A DNA stretch of 60,815 bases, from the NCBI GenBank assembly GCA_046542355.1, contig JBKHBN010000008.1:1-60815 (forward strand), read 5' to 3'. Position 1 is the first letter of the stretch; the number at the start of each line of letters is the position of its first letter. The notes beneath the pieces are model-generated. The model did no database searches. It saw nothing but the letters and a program-made list of their open reading frames with translations, and was not told where the DNA came from. A program made the position numbers and the translations under genes. The DNA comes from UBA1672 sp046542355. Its GTDB lineage: Bacteria; Pseudomonadota; Alphaproteobacteria; Micavibrionales; Micavibrionaceae. This document shows positions 44,558 through 52,477 of this stretch, piece after piece.

Positions 44558-45418
44558 ATGCCAGAGCTTCCAGAGGTAGAAACGGTTCGTTGCGGAATTG
44601 AGAGGTTAATACGTGGGAAGTCCATAGATAGAGCGGATGTTCGTTGTTTTAATTTGCGGAAAAAGATACCGAAAAATTTTGATTTTTTCCTTAGAAAAAA
44701 AATTATAAAAGCTTTGGTTCGGCGTGGAAAATATATCATTTTTGAGTTTAAAAATGACCATACACAGGTTGCGGTTTTACATCTTGGTATGTCGGGACGT
44801 GTGAATGTATTGTCTTGTGGGGATGTGGCTTCTTATGTTCCTGAAAAACATGACCATGTTTTTGTGTATATGGAGGATGGGAGCTGCCTTGTTTACAATG
44901 ACCCTCGCCGTTTTGGTATGTTTTATACCATTGATGTTCCGGATTGTCCCGGTGGCTGGGGCAATATACCTCCTTTTGATGTAATGGGGGCGGAGCCTTT
45001 GGATGTGGCGTGGAATGGCAGCGCTTTGTTTGGAAAATTGAAGCGAAAGAGTGGTGCTATTAAGGCGGCATTGCTTGATCAAAAGGTGGTTGCGGGTCTG
45101 GGAAATATTTATGTTTGTGAAGCTTTGTATCAAAGTGGTGTTAATCCCTTGACCAAGGCAAATAACTTAGATGCTGCTAAATGCGAGCATATTTCCGTTG
45201 CTGTGAAAGATGTTCTTTTGAAGGCAATAGACGCTGGAGGCAGCAGTTTGCGCGATTATCGGGCTGTGGATGGGTCTTTGGGGTATTTTCAGCACCGTTT
45301 TCATGTTTATGGCCGCGCCGGGCATCCATGCAAAACTAAAAGATGTGAAGGCACTATAAGGCGGATAATGCAGGGGGGACGTTCGACTTTTTATTGTCCA
45401 GCGTGTCAAACGGGTTAA
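44558..45418 (+). CDS. mutM: Formamidopyrimidine-DNA glycosylase
   Basis: A 286-aa base-excision-repair enzyme that removes 8-oxoguanine and formamidopyrimidines. The catalytic N-terminal MPELPEVETV (Pro2, Glu3), the KRRGKY-like RRGKYIIFEF, HLGMSGR, NDPRRFGM, the H2TH helix region (VAGLGNIYVCEALY), and the C-terminal zinc finger with four Cys (CKTKRCEGTI and FYCPACQ) are all present. It has the normal length. Likely monocistronic. Confidence 0.96.
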   Translation: MPELPEVETVRCGIERLIRGKSIDRADVRCFNLRKKIPKNFDFFLRKKIIKALVRRGKYIIFEFKNDHTQVAVLHLGMSGRVNVLSCGDVASYVPEKHDHVFVYMEDGSCLVYNDPRRFGMFYTIDVPDCPGGWGNIPPFDVMGAEPLDVAWNGSALFGKLKRKSGAIKAALLDQKVVAGLGNIYVCEALYQSGVNPLTKANNLDAAKCEHISVAVKDVLLKAIDAGGSSLRDYRAVDGSLGYFQHRFHVYGRAGHPCKTKRCEGTIRRIMQGGRSTFYCPACQTG

Positions 45419-45461
45419 GATTTCAGATGAAGGATAGTCTATCTAATGCGCAGGAGGTTTT

Positions 45462-45890
45462 ATGAGCGGGGCTAGAATTGTTTGTTTGGGGGGGGTGTTA
45501 ACGATTGCCCTACAAAGCTTTATTGTTCAGGGTGCGGCGGCGCAATCTTATCCAGATTCTATCCGGCAGAGGCGTGATTCTCTTCCAAGCGCTCAGTTTT
45601 TTTCCGGTTCGCGTGACATTCCTGTTATGCCGGGTCTGGTTGAATTGCCGGATCGTTCTTTTACTTTTGATAAACCGGAGGGGGATATAACCGAGATTCT
45701 TGCTTATCCAGGTAAAATCGATCAGGGTCAGATTCTCTATTATTATGGTGCTGTTTTACCACAATTCGGGTGGAACAGGGTTTCTGACATGCGAGGGCGT
45801 TTTTTCCGGCAAAATGAGGCTTTGGATATCTCGTTTGTCAAAGAAGAGGGGCAGTTTTTTGTAAAGTTTTCCATTCGTCCCAGCCGATAG
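45462..45890 (+). CDS. Exported hypothetical protein, 142 aa
   Basis: A signal peptide of about 27 residues ends in GAAAQ, giving a periplasmic protein of about 115 aa. The mature part contains DIPVMPGLVELPDRSFTFD and GAVLPQFGWNR, a small alpha/beta domain by eye. The latter segment, a strand followed by YYYGAVLPQFGW, resembles small periplasmic domains that assess a compact strand-helix fold, but I cannot name the family. A perfect AGGAGG site precedes the ATG. It lies between mutM and rpsT. Confidence 0.7.
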   Translation: MSGARIVCLGGVLTIALQSFIVQGAAAQSYPDSIRQRRDSLPSAQFFSGSRDIPVMPGLVELPDRSFTFDKPEGDITEILAYPGKIDQGQILYYYGAVLPQFGWNRVSDMRGRFFRQNEALDISFVKEEGQFFVKFSIRPSR

Positions 45891-46061
45891 AAATCCCTCT
45901 TTATTGTTTTTGGGCAGCAGGGGGATACAAAAAAGTTACGAATCACTTGACAAGTGCGGGTGAGTGGGCGTATTAATCTGCCTCGGATTTTGTTTACAGG
46001 GTGCTTAGAAGCGCATATGTATGTAGGAGCAGTCAGGATTTGATTTGTAGGAAAAAACTCC

Positions 46062-46104
46062 TGTGGATAAGATCGGGAATAAGACTGTATATTTTTTTGG
46101 ATAA
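46062..46104. promoter_or_regulatory. DnaA box pair before rpsT
   Basis: TGTGGATAA (46062-46070) is the exact complement of the DnaA box TTATCCACA. TTTGGATAA (46096-46104) has one mismatch to it. An AT-rich stretch (about 46101-46120) follows directly. This is the densest DnaA-box signal seen in the window and may control rpsT or belong to an origin. Confidence 0.5.
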
Positions 46105-46138
46105 AGTTAAATAAATAAAGGTTTGAAAAGGTTTAAAA

Positions 46139-46399
46139 ATGGCAAATCATGCATCAGCAAGAAAACGTGTTCGTCGTAATGAAAGACGCTCTGATATAAG
46201 GGGTGCGCGCCTTAGTCGTATCCGTACATTTATAAAAAGAGTTGAGGTTGCAATTGCAAGTGGTGATGCCCAGGCCGCCAATGATGCTCTAAAGCTTGCT
46301 CAGCCTGAGATGCAAAGAGGAGTTGTGAAGGGAATCTTTCATAAAAATACGGTTGCGCGCAAGCTCTCGCGTCTCAATGCCAGGATTAAATCAATCTAG
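46139..46399 (+). CDS. rpsT: 30S ribosomal protein S20
   Basis: An 86-aa basic, all-helical protein that binds the 5' region of 16S rRNA. It has the expected start MANHASARKRVRRNERR, a middle with SRIRTFIKRVEVAI, and a C-terminal GIFHKNTVARKLSRLNARI. Length matches the family. It is directly upstream of dnaA, as in many alphaproteobacteria. Confidence 0.98.
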   Translation: MANHASARKRVRRNERRSDIRGARLSRIRTFIKRVEVAIASGDAQAANDALKLAQPEMQRGVVKGIFHKNTVARKLSRLNARIKSI

Positions 46400-47049
46400 C
46401 TTTTTTGCCAGATTCCCTGCCTGTAATTATTTCGTTAACTGATTGTAATATAATGATAAAAACCCTTGGGATTAATTCCTTGGGGCTTTGCTCGTGGTTT
46501 AAATCATACTATTGAACGATTATTTCTTTTTTAGAAGTTTATGTTTTGTTCTTGTTGCCTCACAGCAAATTTTTAGTGTAGTGTGGATTCATCGCTGAAA
46601 ACAAACAGATTGATACAGTGTCTTGCCGGGGCCCTTGTTAGTACTATGTGTATGGCAAGAGTGGGTATTGGACGGTTGTGTGTATAACCGTGTGATGTGA
46701 TTAGGGGAGTATCTCTAAAGAGTTTCCTGTAAGCGGGGAATGGGTCTTTAGCGGATCTCAGTGATTGTCAGATTGTAAGTGCGTTAGGATGGATAATTCC
46801 TGTGTTTATCCATAAGGGTTTTATGTGCTCACTTTCAGCTGTAGCGTGTGTTCTGTGTGTTTTGTGAGGATTGTCTGCCTGGCAGGAGTTAAAGATGAAT
46901 CCGGTTTGCGTATTGCTTAATGGAAGATATGGAAAGATTTTATCTGTATTTGGCTTATATGTTGGTTTTGAAGTAGGGCATAGGTCATTTGGGTAATGTT
47001 TTTGGATATTAAAGATATAAAAAACAACAGTAAAAGAGTGGAGAAGAAG
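46400..47049 (+). promoter_or_regulatory. rpsT-dnaA intergenic region with DnaA-box-like palindrome
   Basis: This 650-base stretch has no convincing gene. It contains ATGGATAA (46789-46796) and TTATCCAT (46806-46813), an 8-bp inverted repeat with 9-base spacer; the right arm extends to TTATCCATA, one mismatch from a DnaA box. Two further inverted repeats are TCTTGCC/GGCAAGA (46621-46660) and CGGTT/AACCG (46672-46689). It probably holds the dnaA promoter and autoregulatory sites; a small RNA or an origin is also possible. Confidence 0.5.
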
Positions 47050-48492
47050 ATGGCAGACATTTCAAGTAAACAATCAACACAACCGGATCCGGTCAGCTCT
47101 AATTTGGAGGACACGCCCCTTGAGCCGACACCGGATATTCAGGGGTTATGGTCAGAAGTGCATGCCGATATGCGTCAGGAGTTCGGTGAGGCGGTGTTCC
47201 GTAGCTGGCTTAAGCCTTTGACGTTGCGCGCTTATTATCATGGCACGATGGAAGTTTCCGTGCCAACGCGTTTTATGCGTGACTGGATTCAAACGCACTA
47301 TGCACAGCGCATTTCTGCCATGTGCAGTGAGAAAAACTCCGAGATCAAGAGAGTCCAGATTGTTGTTGTTCAAAATGCGATTATTGATGATGCCTTTTCA
47401 AAACCCGATAATAGTAGTGCGGTAAGCGGGGCGCGTCAGCAAGAAGCTTTGCGCACGGCTATTTCAGAAATTTCTTCCCCTTTGGATTCGCGTTTTACCT
47501 TTGATAGCTTTGTTGTTGGTAAGCCCAATGCGTTAGCACATGCGGCAGCGCGCCGTGTGGTGGAGAGTGCAAGCGTTCCCTTTAATCCGCTTTTTCTTTA
47601 TGGCGGTGTCGGGTTGGGTAAAACCCACTTGATGCACGCGATAGCGCACACAATAGGTGAGGTTTCTCCCGAGAAGCTTGTGATGTATCTTTCGGCTGAG
47701 AAGTTTATGTATCAGTTCGTGAAGGCGTTGCGTGCCAATGATACGATGAGTTTTAAGGAGCAATTCCGTAGCGTTGATGTTCTTATTATGGATGATATCC
47801 AGTTTATTGCCGGAAAAGAATCAACGCAGGAAGAGTTTTTCCATACGTTTAATGCGCTGGTTGACCAGAACAAGCAGATTATTATTTCTGCGGATCGGGC
47901 GCCGAGCGATCTTAATGGTATAGAGGAGCGTTTGCGTTCACGTCTGGCCTGGGGGCTAGTGGCAGATATTCACCCTTCTACATATGAGCTGCGTCTGGGT
48001 ATTTTGCAGTCCAAACGTAAAAATCTGGGGGCTGAGGTTCCTGATAGTGTGCTTGAGTTTCTGGCGCTGAAGGTTACATCGAATATTCGTGAGCTTGAAG
48101 GAGCGTTAAACAGGATTGTAGCGCATGCGGATGTGTCCAAGCAGGAGATTACGCTGGAATCAACGCAAGATGTGCTTCAGGATCTGCTGCGTGCGCATGA
48201 TCGCCGTATCACGATTGATGAAATCCAGCGCAAAGTTGCCGAGCATTATAATTTGCGTCTCTCAGACATGCATTCGGCGCGTCGTGCGAGAAGTGTAGCT
48301 CGGCCTCGTCAGGTTGCTATGTATCTCTCAAAGCTTCTCACTGCGCGGTCTTTGCCCGAGATAGGGCGTAAATTCGGCGGGCGTGATCATACAACGGTGA
48401 TGCATGCTATTCGTAAGGTCGAAGAGCTGATGGGCGATGATGCGCAAATTGCACAGGATGTAGAAGTTGTGCGCCGCGCATTGACCGGTTGA
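47050..48492 (+). CDS. dnaA: Chromosomal replication initiator DnaA
   Basis: A 480-aa AAA+ initiator that melts the origin. It has domain I (GLWSEVHADMRQEFGEAVFR), a variable linker, Walker A GGVGLGKTHLMHAI, Walker B VLIMDDIQFIAG, and the DNA-binding signature in domain IV (ARPRQVAMYLSKLLTARSLPE, GGRDHTTVMHA). ATG 47050 with GGAGAAG upstream is preferred; the frame reaches 46996 and would add 18 residues. dnaN does not follow directly: the biotin genes intervene. Confidence 0.97.
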   Translation: MADISSKQSTQPDPVSSNLEDTPLEPTPDIQGLWSEVHADMRQEFGEAVFRSWLKPLTLRAYYHGTMEVSVPTRFMRDWIQTHYAQRISAMCSEKNSEIKRVQIVVVQNAIIDDAFSKPDNSSAVSGARQQEALRTAISEISSPLDSRFTFDSFVVGKPNALAHAAARRVVESASVPFNPLFLYGGVGLGKTHLMHAIAHTIGEVSPEKLVMYLSAEKFMYQFVKALRANDTMSFKEQFRSVDVLIMDDIQFIAGKESTQEEFFHTFNALVDQNKQIIISADRAPSDLNGIEERLRSRLAWGLVADIHPSTYELRLGILQSKRKNLGAEVPDSVLEFLALKVTSNIRELEGALNRIVAHADVSKQEITLESTQDVLQDLLRAHDRRITIDEIQRKVAEHYNLRLSDMHSARRARSVARPRQVAMYLSKLLTARSLPEIGRKFGGRDHTTVMHAIRKVEELMGDDAQIAQDVEVVRRALTG

Positions 48493-48543
48493 TTTTATTA
48501 GCAAAGGCTTGGTTCCTGGGTAAAAAAAGTACAGTATTATTTG

Positions 48544-48569
48544 AAAGGCGGGGTGATCCTGCCTTTTTT
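48544..48569 (+). terminator. Rho-independent terminator of dnaA
   Basis: AAGGCGGG (48545-48552) pairs with CCTGCCTT (48558-48565), one G-U pair, around GTGAT. T residues follow to 48569. It lies 52 bases after the dnaA stop, so dnaA is transcribed apart from the biotin genes. Confidence 0.88.
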
Positions 48570-49160
48570 GTTTGTGGTGCAGTGTTTCCTTTGGAGGAGT
48601 GGTGTACGCGCATGTTTTTTCTTGGTTTTTTTTGCATTTTTACGTTTTGCTTGGCACATATTTCCTGTTTAAGATCTTATTTAGCCAATTATAACCCTTT
48701 ATCGTCTTGAAATATTTGAGTTTTATCTTTGATCCGATATTGCCTTATATTAACCGTTTATTGGCGGGGTATTTTTTTGTTTTTTTAAGGACGAATAGGG
48801 AAAAGAAAGAGTGTTTTTTCTTTTATATTTGTTAATTGCCTTCAGTTTGTCGTTTTTATTTTTATGCCAGCGCTCTTTCACGAGTTTTTTGGGTGTATGT
48901 ATTGCTATTTTATACGTTTTTATCAATATAGCCTTTATTGTCTTATTCTATTGTTTTTTATCAGTTGTTTATTGTGTTTTGTGTATTTGCCCTTTGTGCT
49001 GTATTTTGACCCTATTTTGTATTTCTTACAAAATTAGTTAGTGTATGTGGTGTGTATGTGCCTCTTTTTTGCACTTTTTCCTGATTTTGGTACTTTGATT
49101 GCTTTGTTGCTCATGTTATGGATCTTCTTGACCATCGTAAGAGAGATGCGTAACTTGAGC
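48570..49160. other. T-rich intergenic stretch
   Basis: About 590 bases without a convincing gene between the dnaA terminator and bioB. The plus strand is strongly T-rich over about 48600-49060, giving chance hydrophobic frames such as 48811-49041. No DnaA box, tRNA or clear hairpin is seen. Confidence 0.5.
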
Positions 49161-49162
49161 GC

Positions 49163-49180
49163 TTGTTGACGTGTTAACAA
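49163..49180. promoter_or_regulatory. Palindrome before bioB, possible operator
   Basis: TTGTTGAC-GT-GTTAACAA is an 18-base inverted repeat with 7 of 8 arm bases matching. It lies 20 bases before the bioB start. The arms resemble BirA half-sites (TTGTTAAC/GTTAACAA type), but the 2-base spacing differs from known BirA sites, and it does not match the BioR motif. Confidence 0.4.
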
Positions 49181-49200
49181 TATAATTGCAGGTTTGTGAG

Positions 49201-50247
49201 ATGAGTGGAAAACAGAATAATTGCGCAAACCCTACTGAAGGGCACGGGTTTGAAGGGGCATTTCATTGTCTGGATGCAGTGGCTGATTTATATCATAAAC
49301 CGCTCCTTGATCTTGTTTATCAAGCAGCCGGTGTACATCGCGCTCATCATAATCCTCGCGAGATACAGATTTGTACGCTTTTATCGGTTAAAACAGGCGG
49401 CTGTACGGAGGATTGCGGGTATTGCTCGCAAAGTGTTCATAATGAAGCGGAGCTTGAAAAAGAGCGCTTGATGAAGGTTGATGATGTGCTGGAAGCAGCG
49501 CGTAGGGCTAAGAAGGCGGGGTCTACGCGCTTTTGTATGGGGGCGGCATGGCCTCGCGTGCTAGATGGTCACGCTTTTGAGCGTGTATTAGAGATGGTTC
49601 GTGGCGTTAGTGATATGGGTATGGAGGCGTGCGTAACGCTTGGTATGCTTACAAAAGAACAGGCTGTACGTTTAAAAGAGGCTGGATTGCATACTTATAA
49701 TCATAATCTTGATACTAGCCGTGATTTTTACAATCACGTTGTTACGACCCGTACATATGATGAGCGGCTGGAGACAATTGATCATGCCTACGCGGCAGGT
49801 ATTGATGTGTGTTCCGGGGGGATTTTGGGGCTTGGGGAGTCGCAAGAAGACCGGATTTCATTGCTTTATACGCTTTATCGGCTTGATCCGCAGCCGGAAT
49901 CGGTTCCTGTTAACATGCTTGTCCCTATTCAAGGGACGCCAATGCAGGATAATGAGCCTTTAGATGTGTTTGAGTGGATTCGCGTTATTGCTGTGGCTCG
50001 TATTTTGATGCCTCAATCTATGATCCGTTTGTCTGCCGGGCGTCAGGAGATCTCCAAAGAGGCGCAAGCCATGGCTTTTTTAGCTGGGGCGAACTCTTTG
50101 TTTTCCGGCGAGAAACTGCTAACGACGTCTAATGCGGGTGAAGATTTTGATGAAGCCTTGCTGAGTGCGCTTGATTTGAAGGCGCGCGCGCCTTTTAAGG
50201 AGAAACCCCATGCCTGCGGATGTAAAAAAGGCACTGAAGCAGCTTGA
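49201..50247 (+). CDS. bioB: Biotin synthase
   Basis: A radical SAM enzyme that inserts sulfur into dethiobiotin, the final step of biotin synthesis. It has the cluster motif CTEDCGYCSQS (C-x3-C-x2-C), RFCMGAAWP, EACVTLGMLT, YNHNLDTSRDFY, CSGGILGLGES and NMLVPIQGTP, with the Arg of IRLSAGRQ that binds the [2Fe-2S] cluster. The 348-aa length is normal. ATG 49201 is preferred over TTG 49186. The last 38 bases overlap bioF. Confidence 0.97.
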   Translation: MSGKQNNCANPTEGHGFEGAFHCLDAVADLYHKPLLDLVYQAAGVHRAHHNPREIQICTLLSVKTGGCTEDCGYCSQSVHNEAELEKERLMKVDDVLEAARRAKKAGSTRFCMGAAWPRVLDGHAFERVLEMVRGVSDMGMEACVTLGMLTKEQAVRLKEAGLHTYNHNLDTSRDFYNHVVTTRTYDERLETIDHAYAAGIDVCSGGILGLGESQEDRISLLYTLYRLDPQPESVPVNMLVPIQGTPMQDNEPLDVFEWIRVIAVARILMPQSMIRLSAGRQEISKEAQAMAFLAGANSLFSGEKLLTTSNAGEDFDEALLSALDLKARAPFKEKPHACGCKKGTEAA

Positions 50248-51325
50248 GGAGTGTGGTCGTTATCGCACGTTATCGCTGCCCTGTGGTCTGGATCTTAGTT
50301 CCAATGATTATCTTGGTTTGTCGGAGCATCCGGCATTGCAGGAGGCCGCGCGGGCTTATTTTGCGGGAGGAGGCGCTCTTGGAGCAGGTGGATCGCGTCT
50401 TTTACGGGGACATATGCGGGAGCATCGGGATCTTGAAGCGTTTGCGGCTCAGGTGTTTGGCTGTGAGCGTACGTTATTCTTCTCAAGCGGTTTTCAGGCC
50501 AATTATGCGCTTTTAACGACCCTGCCGGCGCGCGGTGACATCGTTTTGTATGATGCGTTGGTTCATGCCAGTGTACGTGACGGGTTAAGAGCCGGCCAGG
50601 CAAGGCATTTTAAGTTTTCTCATAATGATCTGGATGCGCTTGAGGCGTTATTGAAGCGATATCACGGGGAGCGTGCGCGTAATCTTTGGGTTTGTGTAGA
50701 GTCTGTTTATTCTATGGAAGGGGATATTGCTCCGCTTTCAGATTTATATGCTCTTGCCGTGCGCTATGATGCGATGCTTGTTGTTGATGAAGCTCATGCG
50801 ACGGGTGTTTTTGGAGAAGGCGGGTGTGGACTTGCCTATGACACAATTATTAAAACCCATGGTTATAAAAATCTTGTTACACTTCATACGTGTGGCAAGG
50901 CTATTGGTGTTGCAGGTGCGTTAATTTGTGCTGAGGCTAACTTTATTGATTATATGGTAAACAAGGCGCGACCTTTTATTTTTTCTACAGCGCCAATGCC
51001 TGCGCAAGCCGTACTTGTGCAAAAGTCTCTGGGGATTATTTTATCCACAGAGGGGCGGGCGCTGCGAAAAAAGCTGCATAGTTTATGTCGCTATGCGCAA
51101 CGCAAGTTCGGTGGAAGCGGGACTCACATTGTTCCCTTAATTATTGGGGATGATACATTGTCAATACATATTGCCGAGCAGCTCCAAAATAGGGGGTATG
51201 ATATCCGGGCTATCAGACCGCCAAGTGTTGCGCAGGGTAGTGCGCGGTTGCGCCTGTCTTTAAGTGCCAAGCTGGATGAGGGCGATATTGAAGATTTTTC
51301 ACTCGCGTTTGATTGTTATTGTTAG
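50210..51325 (+). CDS. bioF: 8-amino-7-oxononanoate synthase
   Basis: A PLP enzyme condensing pimeloyl-thioester with alanine. It has SSNDYLGLSEHPAL, GAGGSRLLRGHMREH, SSGFQANYALL, the cofactor Asp and His in VVDEAHATGVFG, and the Schiff-base Lys in TLHTCGKAIGVAG. At 371 aa it is slightly short of 385 but complete. AAGGAG precedes the ATG, which lies inside bioB (38-base overlap), so translation is coupled. A perfect DnaA-box sequence occurs inside it (51041-51049), probably by chance. Confidence 0.95.
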   Translation: MPADVKKALKQLEECGRYRTLSLPCGLDLSSNDYLGLSEHPALQEAARAYFAGGGALGAGGSRLLRGHMREHRDLEAFAAQVFGCERTLFFSSGFQANYALLTTLPARGDIVLYDALVHASVRDGLRAGQARHFKFSHNDLDALEALLKRYHGERARNLWVCVESVYSMEGDIAPLSDLYALAVRYDAMLVVDEAHATGVFGEGGCGLAYDTIIKTHGYKNLVTLHTCGKAIGVAGALICAEANFIDYMVNKARPFIFSTAPMPAQAVLVQKSLGIILSTEGRALRKKLHSLCRYAQRKFGGSGTHIVPLIIGDDTLSIHIAEQLQNRGYDIRAIRPPSVAQGSARLRLSLSAKLDEGDIEDFSLAFDCYC

Positions 51326-51823
51326 TGGTTTTTAAACCTAGCTAGAAATAATATAAAACACTGTTCTTATTATATTTCTTACATGTTTTGTTATTGTTGC
51401 GGTACGGTTAGTTTCCTTTATATTTTTCTTTTTTATTAGGTGGACGCGCTTATTTTATGGAATAGGATTTTCTATCTTTTTGGTTCTTATATTCAAGAAT
51501 ATCTGATTTTTGCGCTGATAATTCTAGATTTATCATTTTGTATTTTTTGCTCCCATGGGCTGGGGAAAGACAATTTGAGAGATTATTTTCATCGTTTTTT
51601 GTCTTTAGGAGTGTTTGGTCAAGATCTGCCCTTCTGTTAGGCACCGTTTATTTGAATATATTCCTGTTATATTTGATGTAAAAACTTAGTCTGTTTTTTG
51701 CGTGTTTTTTTTCTAAAAAGAGGAAAGTTTTCGTGTGTATATTCTTTTTAAATAAAAGTGGATTGTTTTGTATAAGAAATTATTGGGATTTGACCATTTA
51801 GTCGGTATAAAATCACTCTCGTT
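51326..51823. other. AT-rich gap between bioF and bioD
   Basis: About 500 bases splitting the biotin genes in two. I see only chance frames of about 60 codons on both strands, no ribosome sites of note, and no recognisable hairpin terminator. A promoter for bioD-bioA must lie here if the two halves are not one transcript. Confidence 0.5.
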
Positions 51824-52477
51824 ATGCAAAGAATCGTTGTTACAGGAACAGATACCGATATTGGCAAAACGGTATTTTGCGCGGCGCTTTTGGCCGGGCT
51901 TGAGGTATCCGGGTATGAGCCGCGTTACTGGAAGCCGGTGCAATCGGGCATAGCCGAGGGCACGGATACCTATACTGCCATGCGGCTTAGCGGTCTTGCT
52001 GAAGCGCGTTTTATGTCTGAGCGCTACGTTTTTACTGCGCCCTTATCACCGCACCGCGCTGCTGAGCTGGATGATCGGTGGATTGATATGGCGGATTTAT
52101 GCGATTTAGGCAGTGTTCCCGCATGTGACGGGATTCTTGTTATTGAGGGTGCGGGGGGTCTTATGGTGCCGTTTACGAGACAAGATCTGCAGATTGATCT
52201 TTATAAATCATGGCAGATCCCGGTTGTTCTTTGTTGCCGCACAAGTCTTGGGACTATCAACCATACGTTGCTATCTATCGAGGCGCTGAAGGTAAGAAAT
52301 ATTCCTATTTTGGGGCTGGTTTTTATTGGCGAAGATAATCCTGATAATGTAAAAACCATTGCTGATTTTTCGAATATAAAGGTTTTGGGTGTTATGCCGC
52401 ATCTTGAGAGTTTGACTTCGCTGTCTTTAGCGCAGATGTTCGCACAAAATTTTAAAGCAAAGGATTTTGTTTTATGA
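51824..52477 (+). CDS. bioD: Dethiobiotin synthetase
   Basis: Closes the ureido ring of 7,8-diaminopelargonate using ATP and CO2. It has the P-loop VTGTDTDIGKTVFCAALL at the N-terminus, WKPVQSG, the acidic IEGAGGLMVPF and CRTSLGTINHTLLSIEAL. The 217-aa length is usual. Its stop overlaps the bioA start by 4 bases (ATGA), indicating translational coupling. Confidence 0.95.
   Translation: MQRIVVTGTDTDIGKTVFCAALLAGLEVSGYEPRYWKPVQSGIAEGTDTYTAMRLSGLAEARFMSERYVFTAPLSPHRAAELDDRWIDMADLCDLGSVPACDGILVIEGAGGLMVPFTRQDLQIDLYKSWQIPVVLCCRTSLGTINHTLLSIEALKVRNIPILGLVFIGEDNPDNVKTIADFSNIKVLGVMPHLESLTSLSLAQMFAQNFKAKDFVL

Noticed and set aside
46460..46490. Possible rpsT terminator hairpin
   Set aside because: CCCTTGGGATT/AATTCCTTGGG pairs only with two T-T mismatches and the following T run is short.
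48811..49041. A 76-codon hydrophobic frame on the plus strand
   Set aside because: It lies in a T-rich tract that yields Phe, Leu and Cys codons by composition alone, and no ribosome site is seen.
51041..51049. Perfect DnaA box TTATCCACA
   Set aside because: It lies inside bioF coding sequence, isolated from other boxes; a 9-base match by chance in 60 kb is plausible.
51440..51644. Opposing frames of about 65 codons in the bioF-bioD gap
   Set aside because: Both are AT-driven, lack ribosome sites and overlap each other on opposite strands.
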